From Betaproteobacteria bacterium (lineage in GTDB: Bacteria > Pseudomonadota > Gammaproteobacteria > Burkholderiales > Burkholderiaceae_C), in the NCBI GenBank assembly GCA_009921265.1, contig RFYV01000019.1, positions 1 through 48,329 on the forward strand: a stretch of 48,329 nucleotides of DNA. Reading direction: 5' to 3'. The translations under genes and the position numbers were made by a program. Positions within the stretch are counted from its first letter, which is position 1. Each line of letters begins with the position of its first letter. Positions 1 through 7,553 of the stretch are shown here, one piece after another. The notes under the pieces were generated by a model. That model was not told the DNA's origin. It saw only the letters and a list, made by a program, of their open reading frames with translations, and made no database searches.

Positions 1-18
1 TCTTCCTACAATGCCCCC

Positions 19-816
19 ATGCCCCCCGCCATCGACCCCTTATTGCTCGACGCCCTACCCCGATCTTCTGGGGTTTATATCTTCTTGGGTGAGTGCACAC
101 TCCCGTTATATATCGGTAAAAGTATAGATATCCGATCTCGTGTCCTCTCCCACCTTCGCAATCATGACGAAGCGCGAATAGTGGCTCAAATCCGAAAGAT
201 CGAGTACATCGAAACCGCTGGCGAAATTGGCGCATTGCTGCTGGAGTCGCAAATGATCAAGGTACACAACCCCTTGTTTAATATCCGATTAAGGCGCGTG
301 CGAAGTCTGTGTACCTGGCAACTAATCGCCGATCATAAGGGACGCACACCTCACTTAATCAGCGGACAAGACACGCAACTCGGTATCACGCCCCATTTGT
401 ACGGCGTTTATTCATCGCGCCAAGCAGCCACCCAACAATTGCGCGAACTCGCCCAACAACACCAACTGTGTTTGGGTTTATTGGGTCTTGAAAAAATCAA
501 TAGGCGCGGCTGCTTTGGTTTGCAAATACGCCAATGCATGGGTGCATGCGTCGGCAAAGAAGATAGAAGTCAACACGACGCACGACTTCAACAAGCACTC
601 GAAGATGTACAAATCCATGCTTGGCCGCATGCGGGCATTCATGAATTAGTAGAGCAACAAAATGATTGGGTTCAAAAACATCACATCCACAACTGGCAGT
701 ACTTGGGCACACATTGCAGCCGATCGGGTGAAATCAAGCCATTACTTAAAAACAAGGGATTTGATTTTGATGTTTACAAAATTTTATATCGCACAATCAT
801 GAAAAACATTCATTAA
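19..816 (+). CDS. cho: Excinuclease Cho (UvrC-homologous endonuclease)
   Basis: Cho is the single-domain UvrC relative that makes the 3' incision during UvrAB-dependent nucleotide excision repair. The GIY-YIG domain is visible: G18-V-Y near the start, the YIGKS motif at residues 31-35, and a conserved acidic residue in the ALLLES stretch at about 76. The following segment (PLFNIRLRR, then LCLGLLGLE and CMGACVGKE) matches the E. coli Cho architecture as I recall it, including the C-terminal HNWQYLG and GFDFDVYKIL blocks. The 265 residues are slightly shorter than the roughly 295 of E. coli. The frame stays open to base 1, so the real start may lie upstream of the ATG used here. UvrC's second nuclease (RNase H-like) and HhH domains are absent, as expected for Cho. 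It ends in a 4-base convergent overlap with a decayed gene. Confidence 0.9.
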   Translation: MPPAIDPLLLDALPRSSGVYIFLGECTLPLYIGKSIDIRSRVLSHLRNHDEARIVAQIRKIEYIETAGEIGALLLESQMIKVHNPLFNIRLRRVRSLCTWQLIADHKGRTPHLISGQDTQLGITPHLYGVYSSRQAATQQLRELAQQHQLCLGLLGLEKINRRGCFGLQIRQCMGACVGKEDRSQHDARLQQALEDVQIHAWPHAGIHELVEQQNDWVQKHHIHNWQYLGTHCSRSGEIKPLLKNKGFDFDVYKILYRTIMKNIH

Positions 817-1127
817 CTATTCGATGGATCTTCTAGAGAATCAATGATCCACGAATACTTTTCAGCCTTAACTTCGACACGTTTTCTTTCGTGTACTTTG
901 ATACCTAAGCGTTTTTCTGCATCTTTGGCTTGCTGCGCTTGCTCAAAAAAATGGGCTTAGCCCTCGTCTACTTTATCAATTAACTTAAACTCTTTAGAAC
1001 GCCATAATTTAACCATATTCATACTTGAAACCTCAGTCATTTGAGCGGCTATGAGCCTTTCTATTAACCGTTATTGGCTTTTAATTGATGCTCCTTGTAG
1101 TGAATTTTTTTTCATAAATTGTTCCAT
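813..1127 (-). pseudogene. Decayed small gene of unknown function, downstream of glmS
   Basis: The minus strand has one reading frame that looks protein-coding for about 104 codons from an ATG at 1127, 15 bases after the glmS stop. It is broken by TAA at 1071-1073 and TAA at 957-959. Between and after the stops the translation is charged and helix-like (for example LWRSKEFKLIDKVDEG, then AHFFEQAQQAKDAEKRLGIK). The last stop (813-815) overlaps the end of cho. I do not recognise the family. Reading each stop as glutamine gives a smooth sequence, which suggests C-to-T decay of CAA codons. The alternative is two or three unrelated short peptides. No frameshift is needed to join the pieces. Confidence 0.45.
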
Positions 1128-1141
1128 CTTTTTCAAAATAT

Positions 1142-3034
1142 TTATTCAACCGTTACGCTTTTTGCTAAATTTCTTGGTTTATCAACATCCGTGCCTCTTG
1201 CCAGTGCAGTGTGATACGCCAAAAGTTGCAACGGAACTACATGCAACAAGGCTGAAAGTTGTCCGTAGTGCTCTGGCATTCTGATCACATGTATACCTTC
1301 ACTAGAGGTAATTTGACTGTCTGCATCTGCTAATACATATAAAACTCCGCCTCTTGCTCTCACTTCTTGCATATTACTTTTGAGTTTTTCGAGCATGGCG
1401 TCGTTGGGCGCAACAGTCACAACCGGCATCGCGTCGGTTACCAATGCCAAAGGGCCGTGTTTGAGTTCGCCTGCTGGATAGGCTTCTGCGTGGATGTAGC
1501 TGATTTCTTTGAGTTTGAGCGCACCTTCTAATGCAATGGGATAGTGCAACCCTCTTCCTAAAAACAATGCGTTTTCTTTTTGTGCAAATTCTTGTGCCCA
1601 AGCTATGATTTGCGGCTCTAGAGCCAAGACACTTTGTATGGCCACTGGCAAGTGACGCATCGCCTTGAGATGAACGACTTCTTGACCTGGACTCAAACGA
1701 CTTTTAGCTTGCGCCAGCGCCAGTGTTAATAAAAATAATCCAGCCAATTGCGTGGTGAATGCTTTGGTAGATGCAACACCGATTTCTACGCCTGCTCGCG
1801 TGATGTATGCCAATTGACATTCGCGAACCATGGCTGAGGTGGACACATTGCATATGGTTAGCGTGTGTTTCATGCCCAATGACTGCGCGTGCCTGAGTGC
1901 TGCTAATGTGTCTGCAGTTTCTCCTGATTGTGTGATGGTCACTACCAAGGTGTTTGGATTGGGGACCGATTGTCGATAGCGATATTCGCTGGCAATTTCG
2001 ACTTGCGTGGGTATTTTTGCAATATCTTCTAACCAATATTTGGCTGTGCACCCACTGTAATAACTCGTTCCACATGCAAGTATCAATACTTGATTTATTT
2101 TTTGAAAAACATGATGGGCATTGTGTCCTGGTTGATGTTGCATCAATCCATCGAACAATTCGGGGACGATGGCCTCAACGCCTTCGAGTGTGTCTGCAAT
2201 AGCTCGCGGTTGTTCAAATATTTCTTTTTGCATGTAATGGCGATAAGGACCGAGTTCGGCAGCACCACTATGCGCATGCACTGTTTGTACTTTTCTTTGA
2301 ACGGGTTTGTGTTGTGCGTTGACAATCCAGTATTGTGATAACTGAATATCGACCATATCGCCTTCTTCTAGATAAACAATTTGATCGGTAACGCCTGCGA
2401 GCGCCATTGCGTCGCTGGCCAAAAAGTTTTCTCCCTGTCCAATACCCAATATAAGCGGTGATCCTGCCCGAGCACCAATCACGCGATGGGGCTCATTACT
2501 TGAAATCACTGCAATCGCATAAGCACCATGCAATTGTTGAGTGGCTGTTTGCACGGCCTCTAATAAATCACCTTGATAAAACGAGTCAATCAGATGCGAA
2601 ATGACTTCTGTATCGGTTTGACTGTTAAATACATAGCCTTTGCTTTGTAACAACGCGCGCAACTCTTCATGATTTTCTATGATGCCGTTATGAACCAATG
2701 CGATTTTTGCGTTTTGTTTGTCTTTGCCTTTTCCAAAGCTAATATGCGGATGCGCGTTATGTACAGCGGGTGCTCCATGTGTGGCCCACCTGGTGTGTGC
2801 AATGCCTGTTACGCCTTGCATTCCTTGCTTTGCATCGTTAACTTGCTCTTTGAGTTCTGAAACGCGCGATGTGCTTCTTGCACGTTGAATACCTGGCGCT
2901 TGTCCCATTTGGGCAAGTGACGCATGCACCGCGATTCCGCAAGAGTCATAACCTCTGTATTCGAGTCTTTGTAAACCTTCGACCAATATTGGCACGATAT
3001 TTCGAGTAGAAACTGCACTAACGATGCCACACAT
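1142..3034 (-). CDS. glmS: Glutamine--fructose-6-phosphate aminotransferase (isomerizing)
   Basis: GlmS converts fructose-6-phosphate and glutamine into glucosamine-6-phosphate, the first step towards UDP-GlcNAc. The start is set at the ATG giving MCGIVSA, because the cysteine must become the N-terminal nucleophile of the Ntn glutaminase. A GGAG ribosome site sits about 7 bases upstream and overlaps a spurious in-frame ATG 12 bases earlier. The 630 residues fit the family. The glutaminase domain (HTRWATHG motif) occupies roughly 1-240. Two SIS sugar-isomerase domains follow (CGTSYYSG, then TQSGETADT). The C-terminus reads [13 protein letters not shown], the invariant tail of the family. It diverges from the Lrp-type gene across a very AT-rich 133-base spacer. 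The other amino-sugar gene of the pathway, glmU, lies just beyond that regulator. Confidence 0.97.
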   Translation of the reverse strand: MCGIVSAVSTRNIVPILVEGLQRLEYRGYDSCGIAVHASLAQMGQAPGIQRARSTSRVSELKEQVNDAKQGMQGVTGIAHTRWATHGAPAVHNAHPHISFGKGKDKQNAKIALVHNGIIENHEELRALLQSKGYVFNSQTDTEVISHLIDSFYQGDLLEAVQTATQQLHGAYAIAVISSNEPHRVIGARAGSPLILGIGQGENFLASDAMALAGVTDQIVYLEEGDMVDIQLSQYWIVNAQHKPVQRKVQTVHAHSGAAELGPYRHYMQKEIFEQPRAIADTLEGVEAIVPELFDGLMQHQPGHNAHHVFQKINQVLILACGTSYYSGCTAKYWLEDIAKIPTQVEIASEYRYRQSVPNPNTLVVTITQSGETADTLAALRHAQSLGMKHTLTICNVSTSAMVRECQLAYITRAGVEIGVASTKAFTTQLAGLFLLTLALAQAKSRLSPGQEVVHLKAMRHLPVAIQSVLALEPQIIAWAQEFAQKENALFLGRGLHYPIALEGALKLKEISYIHAEAYPAGELKHGPLALVTDAMPVVTVAPNDAMLEKLKSNMQEVRARGGVLYVLADADSQITSSEGIHVIRMPEHYGQLSALLHVVPLQLLAYHTALARGTDVDKPRNLAKSVTVE

Positions 3035-3108
3035 AGGTATCTCCATTTATGGAATAAAGCTAATATAGATACTTTTATATGAAATAAGTAATTATATTTA
3101 TTTAAAAA

Positions 3109-3125
3109 ATGGAATTTAATTTCAT
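3109..3125. promoter_or_regulatory. Near-palindrome in glmS / Lrp divergent promoter region
   Basis: A 17-base near-palindrome (ATGGAATT-T-AATTTCAT, one mismatch between arms) lies in the AT-rich spacer, 43 bases upstream of the Lrp/AsnC start codon. Its size, AT-rich centre and location fit an Lrp-family operator, so autoregulation is a reasonable inference. The whole spacer is AT-rich and holds other imperfect inverted repeats, so this may be chance. Confidence 0.3.
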
Positions 3126-3167
3126 TTTATGTTAAATTTTAATTTTTATTTCATTAAGTATAAATTT

Positions 3168-3659
3168 ATGAAAGAAATTGGCATCGATTCTATTGATCTC
3201 CAACTCTTGAATCAACTCCAAAAGGATGCTTCACTGAGCAATCAAGCCTTGGCCCAAAAACTTCATGTGTCTGCGCCAACTTGCATGCGGCGGGTTGCTC
3301 GACTTCGCAGTTTGGGATTGATTGAACGCCAAGTGGCTTTGCTTCAACCCGAAAAAATCGCTCAATTATTGGGGCGTGGCTTACAAGCGATTGTCGAAGT
3401 GAGTTTGGATCATCAAAGCTCGGAATTAATGGACGCGTTTGAAAAACGCGCTGTCGCCGATAATCAGGTTGCAATGTGTTGGCGTGTGTCTTCGGGGCCC
3501 GATTTTGTGTTGATGATTCAAGTGTCCGATATGCCAGACTATTTATTGCTGGTCAACCGGATGTTTAGTTCAGATGCCAATGTGCGCAATTTAAAAGTTT
3601 TTTTTAGCACCAAGCAGTGCAAGTTGGTTCCCAGTATTCCATTGCCGTCATCGATTTAA
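3168..3659 (+). CDS. Lrp/AsnC family transcriptional regulator
   Basis: The 163-residue protein has the standard two-part layout. A winged helix-turn-helix covers about residues 5-60 (LDQLLNQ-like helix, then LSNQALAQKLHVSAPTCMRRVARLRSLGLI). A C-terminal RAM/ligand-binding domain covers about 65-150 (QAIVEVSLD, then CWRVSSGPDFVLMIQVSD). The second in-frame ATG is chosen because it gives the usual MKEIxIDxIDxxLL beginning; the ATG at 3129 would add 13 unusual residues. It is divergent from glmS and convergent with glmU (4-base overlap). Its position between two amino-sugar genes suggests, without proof, a role in their control. The effector is unknown. Confidence 0.88.
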   Translation: MKEIGIDSIDLQLLNQLQKDASLSNQALAQKLHVSAPTCMRRVARLRSLGLIERQVALLQPEKIAQLLGRGLQAIVEVSLDHQSSELMDAFEKRAVADNQVAMCWRVSSGPDFVLMIQVSDMPDYLLLVNRMFSSDANVRNLKVFFSTKQCKLVPSIPLPSSI

Positions 3660-5035
3660 TTTTTTTTAGGTCGCTGCCAGTTTGGAATACTGACTTGTTT
3701 GCCTCTTGCAACAGTTAATTGATCAGGAAGTGTGTCTTTGGTGATGGTGGAGCCACCGCCGACCGTGCCGCCTTTGCCGATGGTAACGGGTGCTACTAAA
3801 ACGCAGTTGCTACCGATGTGTACATCTTCTTCGATTCGTGTGGTGTGTTTATTGGCGCCATCGTAGTTGGCAGTGATACTGCCCGCGCCAAAGTTGACGC
3901 GCGCTCCAACAATTGAATCACCCACATATGCCAAATGATTGGCCTTGGCACCTTTGGCGAGACTTGAATTTTTAATCTCTACAAAGTTACCGATGTGTAC
4001 ATCGTCTGCGAGCTGTGCGCCAGGGCGCAAGCGTGCAAATGGACCTATCGACACATGAGATCCAATCTGAACGCCTTTTGATTCTCCATCGATGTGCGTA
4101 AAGGCTTGAATGACGGTGCCCGCGCCAATCACAGCGTTGGCAATCCAACAGTTGGCACCAATGCGCACGCCCTGACCGAGCGTGACGCTTCCTTCAAAAA
4201 CACAGTTGACATCGATTTCAACATCGCTTTCGCAATGCAGTTGTCCGCGTATATCTAATCGCGCTGGATCTATCAAACAAACACCTTGCTCCATCAATGA
4301 TTGTGCTTGTCGCCATTGAAACGCACGCTCTAGTTGAGCGAGTTGTGCGGGCGAATTAACGCCTGCCACTTGCGCTTCGTCATCGATGGTATGCGCTACA
4401 ACAACGCAGTTTTGCGCTACAGCAAGCTTCACGACGTCTGTGAGGTAGTATTCTTTTTGTGCATTGTTGTTGTCTAACTGATTCAACCAATGACGCAACA
4501 AGTGGGTAGGCGCCACCATGATGCCCGTATATATTTCTTGAACGAGGCGTTGATCTGGGGTGGCATCTTTTTCTTCGATGATGGCCTCGACCACACCCTT
4601 GGCATCGCGAATGATGCGTCCGTATCCAGTGGGCTGTTGTAAGTTCAAACTAAGCAATGCCAGATTTTTGCCATCGCAAACTTCAATGAGTTTTTGGAGT
4701 GTTGCTGATTGAATGAGTGGTACATCGCCAGATAAAATCAGCGTGCATCCATCGTCGGCAAGCAAGGGCATGGCTTGCTGCGCCGCATGACCCGTCCCTA
4801 ATTGAGGCATTTGGCGGGCAAATTGCAAGTTGGCGTGCGACTGCAAGGCTGCTTCTACCGTTTCAGCTTCGTGGCCCGTGATAACGACGGTTTTTCGAGG
4901 TTTGAATGTCGCCTGTGCATCCATCACATGCTCAATTAAAGCCTTGCCTCCCAATCGGTGCAAAACTTTTGGCATACTGCTCTTCATGCGGGTGCCTTTG
5001 CCCGCGGCCATTATCACCACATCAATTGCCATCAT
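3656..5035 (-). CDS. glmU: Bifunctional GlmU: UDP-GlcNAc pyrophosphorylase / GlcN-1-P acetyltransferase
   Basis: GlmU acetylates glucosamine-1-phosphate and then couples it to UTP, giving UDP-GlcNAc for peptidoglycan and LPS. The N-terminal nucleotidyltransferase domain shows MAAGKGTRMKSSMPKVLH at about 9-26 and the LSGDVPL metal/nucleotide segment. From about residue 250 the hexapeptide repeats of a left-handed beta-helix begin, with acetyltransferase motifs NFVEIKNS, HLAYVGDS and NYDGANKHTT. The 459 residues match the family. Two adjacent ATGs open the gene; an AAGGGGAAG ribosome site lies about 8 bases before the first. Its start overlaps the start of the divergent lipoprotein gene, so both must share a promoter region inside each other's 5' ends. 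Confidence 0.96.
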   Translation of the reverse strand: MMAIDVVIMAAGKGTRMKSSMPKVLHRLGGKALIEHVMDAQATFKPRKTVVITGHEAETVEAALQSHANLQFARQMPQLGTGHAAQQAMPLLADDGCTLILSGDVPLIQSATLQKLIEVCDGKNLALLSLNLQQPTGYGRIIRDAKGVVEAIIEEKDATPDQRLVQEIYTGIMVAPTHLLRHWLNQLDNNNAQKEYYLTDVVKLAVAQNCVVVAHTIDDEAQVAGVNSPAQLAQLERAFQWRQAQSLMEQGVCLIDPARLDIRGQLHCESDVEIDVNCVFEGSVTLGQGVRIGANCWIANAVIGAGTVIQAFTHIDGESKGVQIGSHVSIGPFARLRPGAQLADDVHIGNFVEIKNSSLAKGAKANHLAYVGDSIVGARVNFGAGSITANYDGANKHTTRIEEDVHIGSNCVLVAPVTIGKGGTVGGGSTITKDTLPDQLTVARGKQVSIPNWQRPKKN

Positions 5036-5963
5036 GTTGATCTTCCCCTTGATAGGTCGAATTATCAGTCAGCTCAGCCCCTTGCGTTTTGGGACTGTAT
5101 TTTCGTGCTTCAAACGGTTATGGATCGTTTTTGCAGCGTGTTTGATTCTCCACGCATGTACGCTTTTGCAAGTCACCTATAACCAAAGTCCCGAATTGAT
5201 TTATTGGTGGCTCGATGATCATGTGGATTTTGAAAGCGCACAAAGCGAGCAAATTCGAACAGATTTAAAAAGTTTGCAAATATGGCATCGACAAACTCAA
5301 TTAAATACATTTGCCAATTTATTGCAACGCATGTCTGTGATGGCTCAAGACAACATCACGGGCGATCAAGTGTGCGCCGTTGTGGATGAGGCGCGCAACA
5401 CATTGCCTGCATTGATTTCACAGATAGAGCCCATTGCCACGCGTTTGGCTCAAACCGTCAAGGTGCGTCAATTGCGTCAAATGGAAAGAAAATACAGACG
5501 AAGCAACAAAACATGGCGTGCCGAATGGATGGATGGAACACCTGAAGAACGACTGTCATTGCGAGTTGATAAAGGGCTTGAGCAAAGTCAGCGTTTTTAT
5601 GGCCGTTTAGATAGCAATCAGCGTGCATTGCTTGCTCAAATGGCAACAGAGTCACCTTTTAACGCCGATATGAGTTATACCGAACGACAACGCAGACAAA
5701 ATGCTATTTTGAGTTTGATTCAAGATTGGCAAAAAGAACAATCCAGCAAAGATGCGGCGCAAGACCAAATACGCGCCTTGTTACAAAGTCTTTATATCTC
5801 TACTGATGAAAAATACAAAAACTATGCGCAACAACAGTTGCAATACAACTGCATGTCTGTAGCCAAATTGCACAATGCAACTACACCCGCACAAAAAGCG
5901 CGCGCTGTTAAAACACTCAAAGGCTATGAGAATGATTTGCGCGAATTAATGGCGCAAAAATAA
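5034..5963 (+). CDS. DUF6279-like lipoprotein
   Basis: From ATG 5034 the protein has 309 residues: a basic N-region, a hydrophobic stretch LWIVFAACLILHAC that ends in a lipobox-like LHAC (cysteine at about residue 41), then the phrase VTYNQSPELIYWWLDDHVDF. The motif 'YN..P.L.YWWLD...DF' directly after the lipid cysteine is typical of DUF6279 proteins in beta- and gammaproteobacteria. The remainder is helical and rich in Gln, Arg and Glu. The function of the family is not known to me; a periplasm-facing lipoprotein is the inference. The start is uncertain: 5034 overlaps glmU's start codons, and TTG codons nearer the lipobox would give a more normal signal-peptide length. Confidence 0.75.
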   Translation: MLIFPLIGRIISQLSPLRFGTVFSCFKRLWIVFAACLILHACTLLQVTYNQSPELIYWWLDDHVDFESAQSEQIRTDLKSLQIWHRQTQLNTFANLLQRMSVMAQDNITGDQVCAVVDEARNTLPALISQIEPIATRLAQTVKVRQLRQMERKYRRSNKTWRAEWMDGTPEERLSLRVDKGLEQSQRFYGRLDSNQRALLAQMATESPFNADMSYTERQRRQNAILSLIQDWQKEQSSKDAAQDQIRALLQSLYISTDEKYKNYAQQQLQYNCMSVAKLHNATTPAQKARAVKTLKGYENDLRELMAQK

Positions 5964-5964
5964 A

Positions 5965-6946
5965 TTAGGCCTGTAGCGAAGCCCACATTTCTTGATCGCG
6001 CTCTGCTGTCCAAATACGCGGATTTTTGATGCCCTTGGCTTCATCGTAGGCGCGACTCACATCAAAGGGTAAGCAATGCTCATAGATGAATACATGACCA
6101 AAGATGGGGTCCATTTTTTTTCGCGTGTGCGCCATGGCTGCTTTTAAATCCATGTTTTGAGCGACGGCCTCTTTGCCGCAAGCAAACAAAGTTTCGACCC
6201 ATCGCTTGGTGTAATCAAGTGCTTTGTTAACGTTGGCAGCCCCTTTCATGGACTCTCCACGCCCTGGAACAATAGCATGCGCTTGCAATGATCGCAATGC
6301 TTCAAGAGTTACTGGCCATTCTTCGAGCTGTGCATCACCCGTATAAACGCCCGCTTCGTATTCGACCAAATCACCGCTGAATAAAGCCTTTTCGGACTCG
6401 ACCCACGCAATGGTGTCGCCACGCGTGTGGCCTGAACCTGGATACCAAATTTCGACTTTGACGCCCCCCCAAATCGATGGTGAGGGATCCTTGTCTGCCT
6501 GGCTGTCCGTTGCCGATGACCATGGTGGGCCATGTGAGACCCGGAACACTTTGCCCACCTTGAAACAAGCGTGGGAAACGCTCCATCTCGCTTTTCATGT
6601 CTGCCTCACCTCGCTCGACAATGAGTTCATAGGTGCCGCGACTGGCGATGATTTCGGTTGCACCTTCTGCTTGATAAGCGCTTGCACCTAAGACGCGCAC
6701 TGCGTGGTAATGCGTGAGCAATACATATTTGATGGGCTTATTGCTAATGGTGCGAATTTTGGCGATGAGATCGCGGGCCAAGACAGGAGTCGCCGTTGCG
6801 TCGCTGACCAATATGTATTGATCTCCAATGATGACACCTGAATTGGGGTCGCCTTCTGCGGTGTAAGCCCAACAATGCGCGCTGAGTTGCTCGAATGTGA
6901 TTTTTTTGTCGGCTAGGTCCGATTGACTGGCAAATGCTTTGGACAT
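5965..6946 (-). pseudogene. MBL-fold metallo-hydrolase, frameshifted at a 7-G run
   Basis: Two minus-strand frames join into one 326-residue protein of the metallo-beta-lactamase fold if one base is removed from a run of seven C (6464-6470; G on the coding strand). The upstream frame gives MSKAFASQ... to LTIDLGG, and the downstream frame continues VKVEIWYPGSGHTRGD, then FSGDLVEYEAGVYTGDAQLEEW. Fold landmarks are VLLTHYHAVRVLGASAY (where the usual HxHxDH is reduced to HYHAVR), the GSGHTRGD histidine and the SGDL aspartate. I recall this HYHAVR variant as a feature of a Burkholderiales subfamily, so the loss of D/H is probably not recent. The extra base could be a sequencing error, a true mutation or a slippage site. 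Substrate unknown. It sits 18 bases downstream of the formyl-THF cyclo-ligase gene on the same strand. Confidence 0.8.
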
Positions 6947-6964
6947 GGGGTCTCCTTGTTTTTA

Positions 6965-7537
6965 TTAAACGGGCCAAACAGCACCGTATTCATTAAGAAT
7001 GGTGTCAAGCGCAACGTCGTGTGCTTCGGGTTCGAGATCTGGCAAAAAACCATGGGCAAATCCTAAACCAACGGTAAAGGGCTTGGGTTGCAAAGTGTTC
7101 AAGGTTCGATCGTAAAAACCTCCGCCATACCCAATTCGATAACCGCCCGCGCCATAACCGACGCAAGGTACCAACAACAAAGTGGGGACAATAATTTCTG
7201 TGTCTTTGGGCTTCGGAATGTTGTATGCGTCTTCTTCCATGGGGCAACCTGGGTACCAAGCGTGAAAGACAAGGGTTTTGTGTTCTTTGTTGACAACAGG
7301 CAAGCCAATGAGTCTGCGTTGAGGTTCATCGATCAACTCGCCATCTTCTTTCCAGCGATGAAGCGCAGGTATGGGGTCGAACTCGCCCTTGATGGGCCAA
7401 TAAACACCGATGACGGTGTCGGGTCGATCAAATAACCAAATGCGCAACACGCGCTGAAGCATTTCGGAGCGCTCGAGTCGGTCTGGCATATCCAAACGTT
7501 GTTGAATTAATTCTTTTCTAACGAGTTTTTTGTCCAT
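6965..7537 (-). CDS. fau: 5-formyltetrahydrofolate cyclo-ligase
   Basis: The enzyme (MTHFS/YgfA family) uses ATP to turn 5-formyl-THF into 5,10-methenyl-THF, returning folate to the one-carbon pool in the cytoplasm. Diagnostic segments in the 190-residue protein are the N-terminal KKLVRKELIQQRL helix, the TVIGVYWPIKGEFDP segment, and the nucleotide/substrate motif GYGAGGYRIGYGGGFYDRTL at about 130-149. The C-terminus VALDTILNE matches the family's usual 'D..vTE' end region. Its start codon overlaps in antisense with possible starts of the divergent slt gene, so the two share a very short promoter region. No good ribosome site is visible. Confidence 0.93.
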   Translation of the reverse strand: MDKKLVRKELIQQRLDMPDRLERSEMLQRVLRIWLFDRPDTVIGVYWPIKGEFDPIPALHRWKEDGELIDEPQRRLIGLPVVNKEHKTLVFHAWYPGCPMEEDAYNIPKPKDTEIIVPTLLLVPCVGYGAGGYRIGYGGGFYDRTLNTLQPKPFTVGLGFAHGFLPDLEPEAHDVALDTILNEYGAVWPV

Positions 7538-7553
7538 GCGAGATAATCACATC

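Noticed and set aside
1051..1284. Plus-strand ORF across the glmS 3' end
   Set aside because: It runs antisense to the glmS C-terminus and over the decayed minus-strand gene, without a plausible start.
3035..3167. glmS-type ribozyme or small-RNA target leader
   Set aside because: The glmS ribozyme is a Gram-positive feature and the very short AT-rich leader lacks any such structure.
6371..6558. Two independent genes at the metallo-hydrolase locus
   Set aside because: Each half carries complementary parts of a single MBL fold, and a one-base change in a homopolymer joins them exactly.
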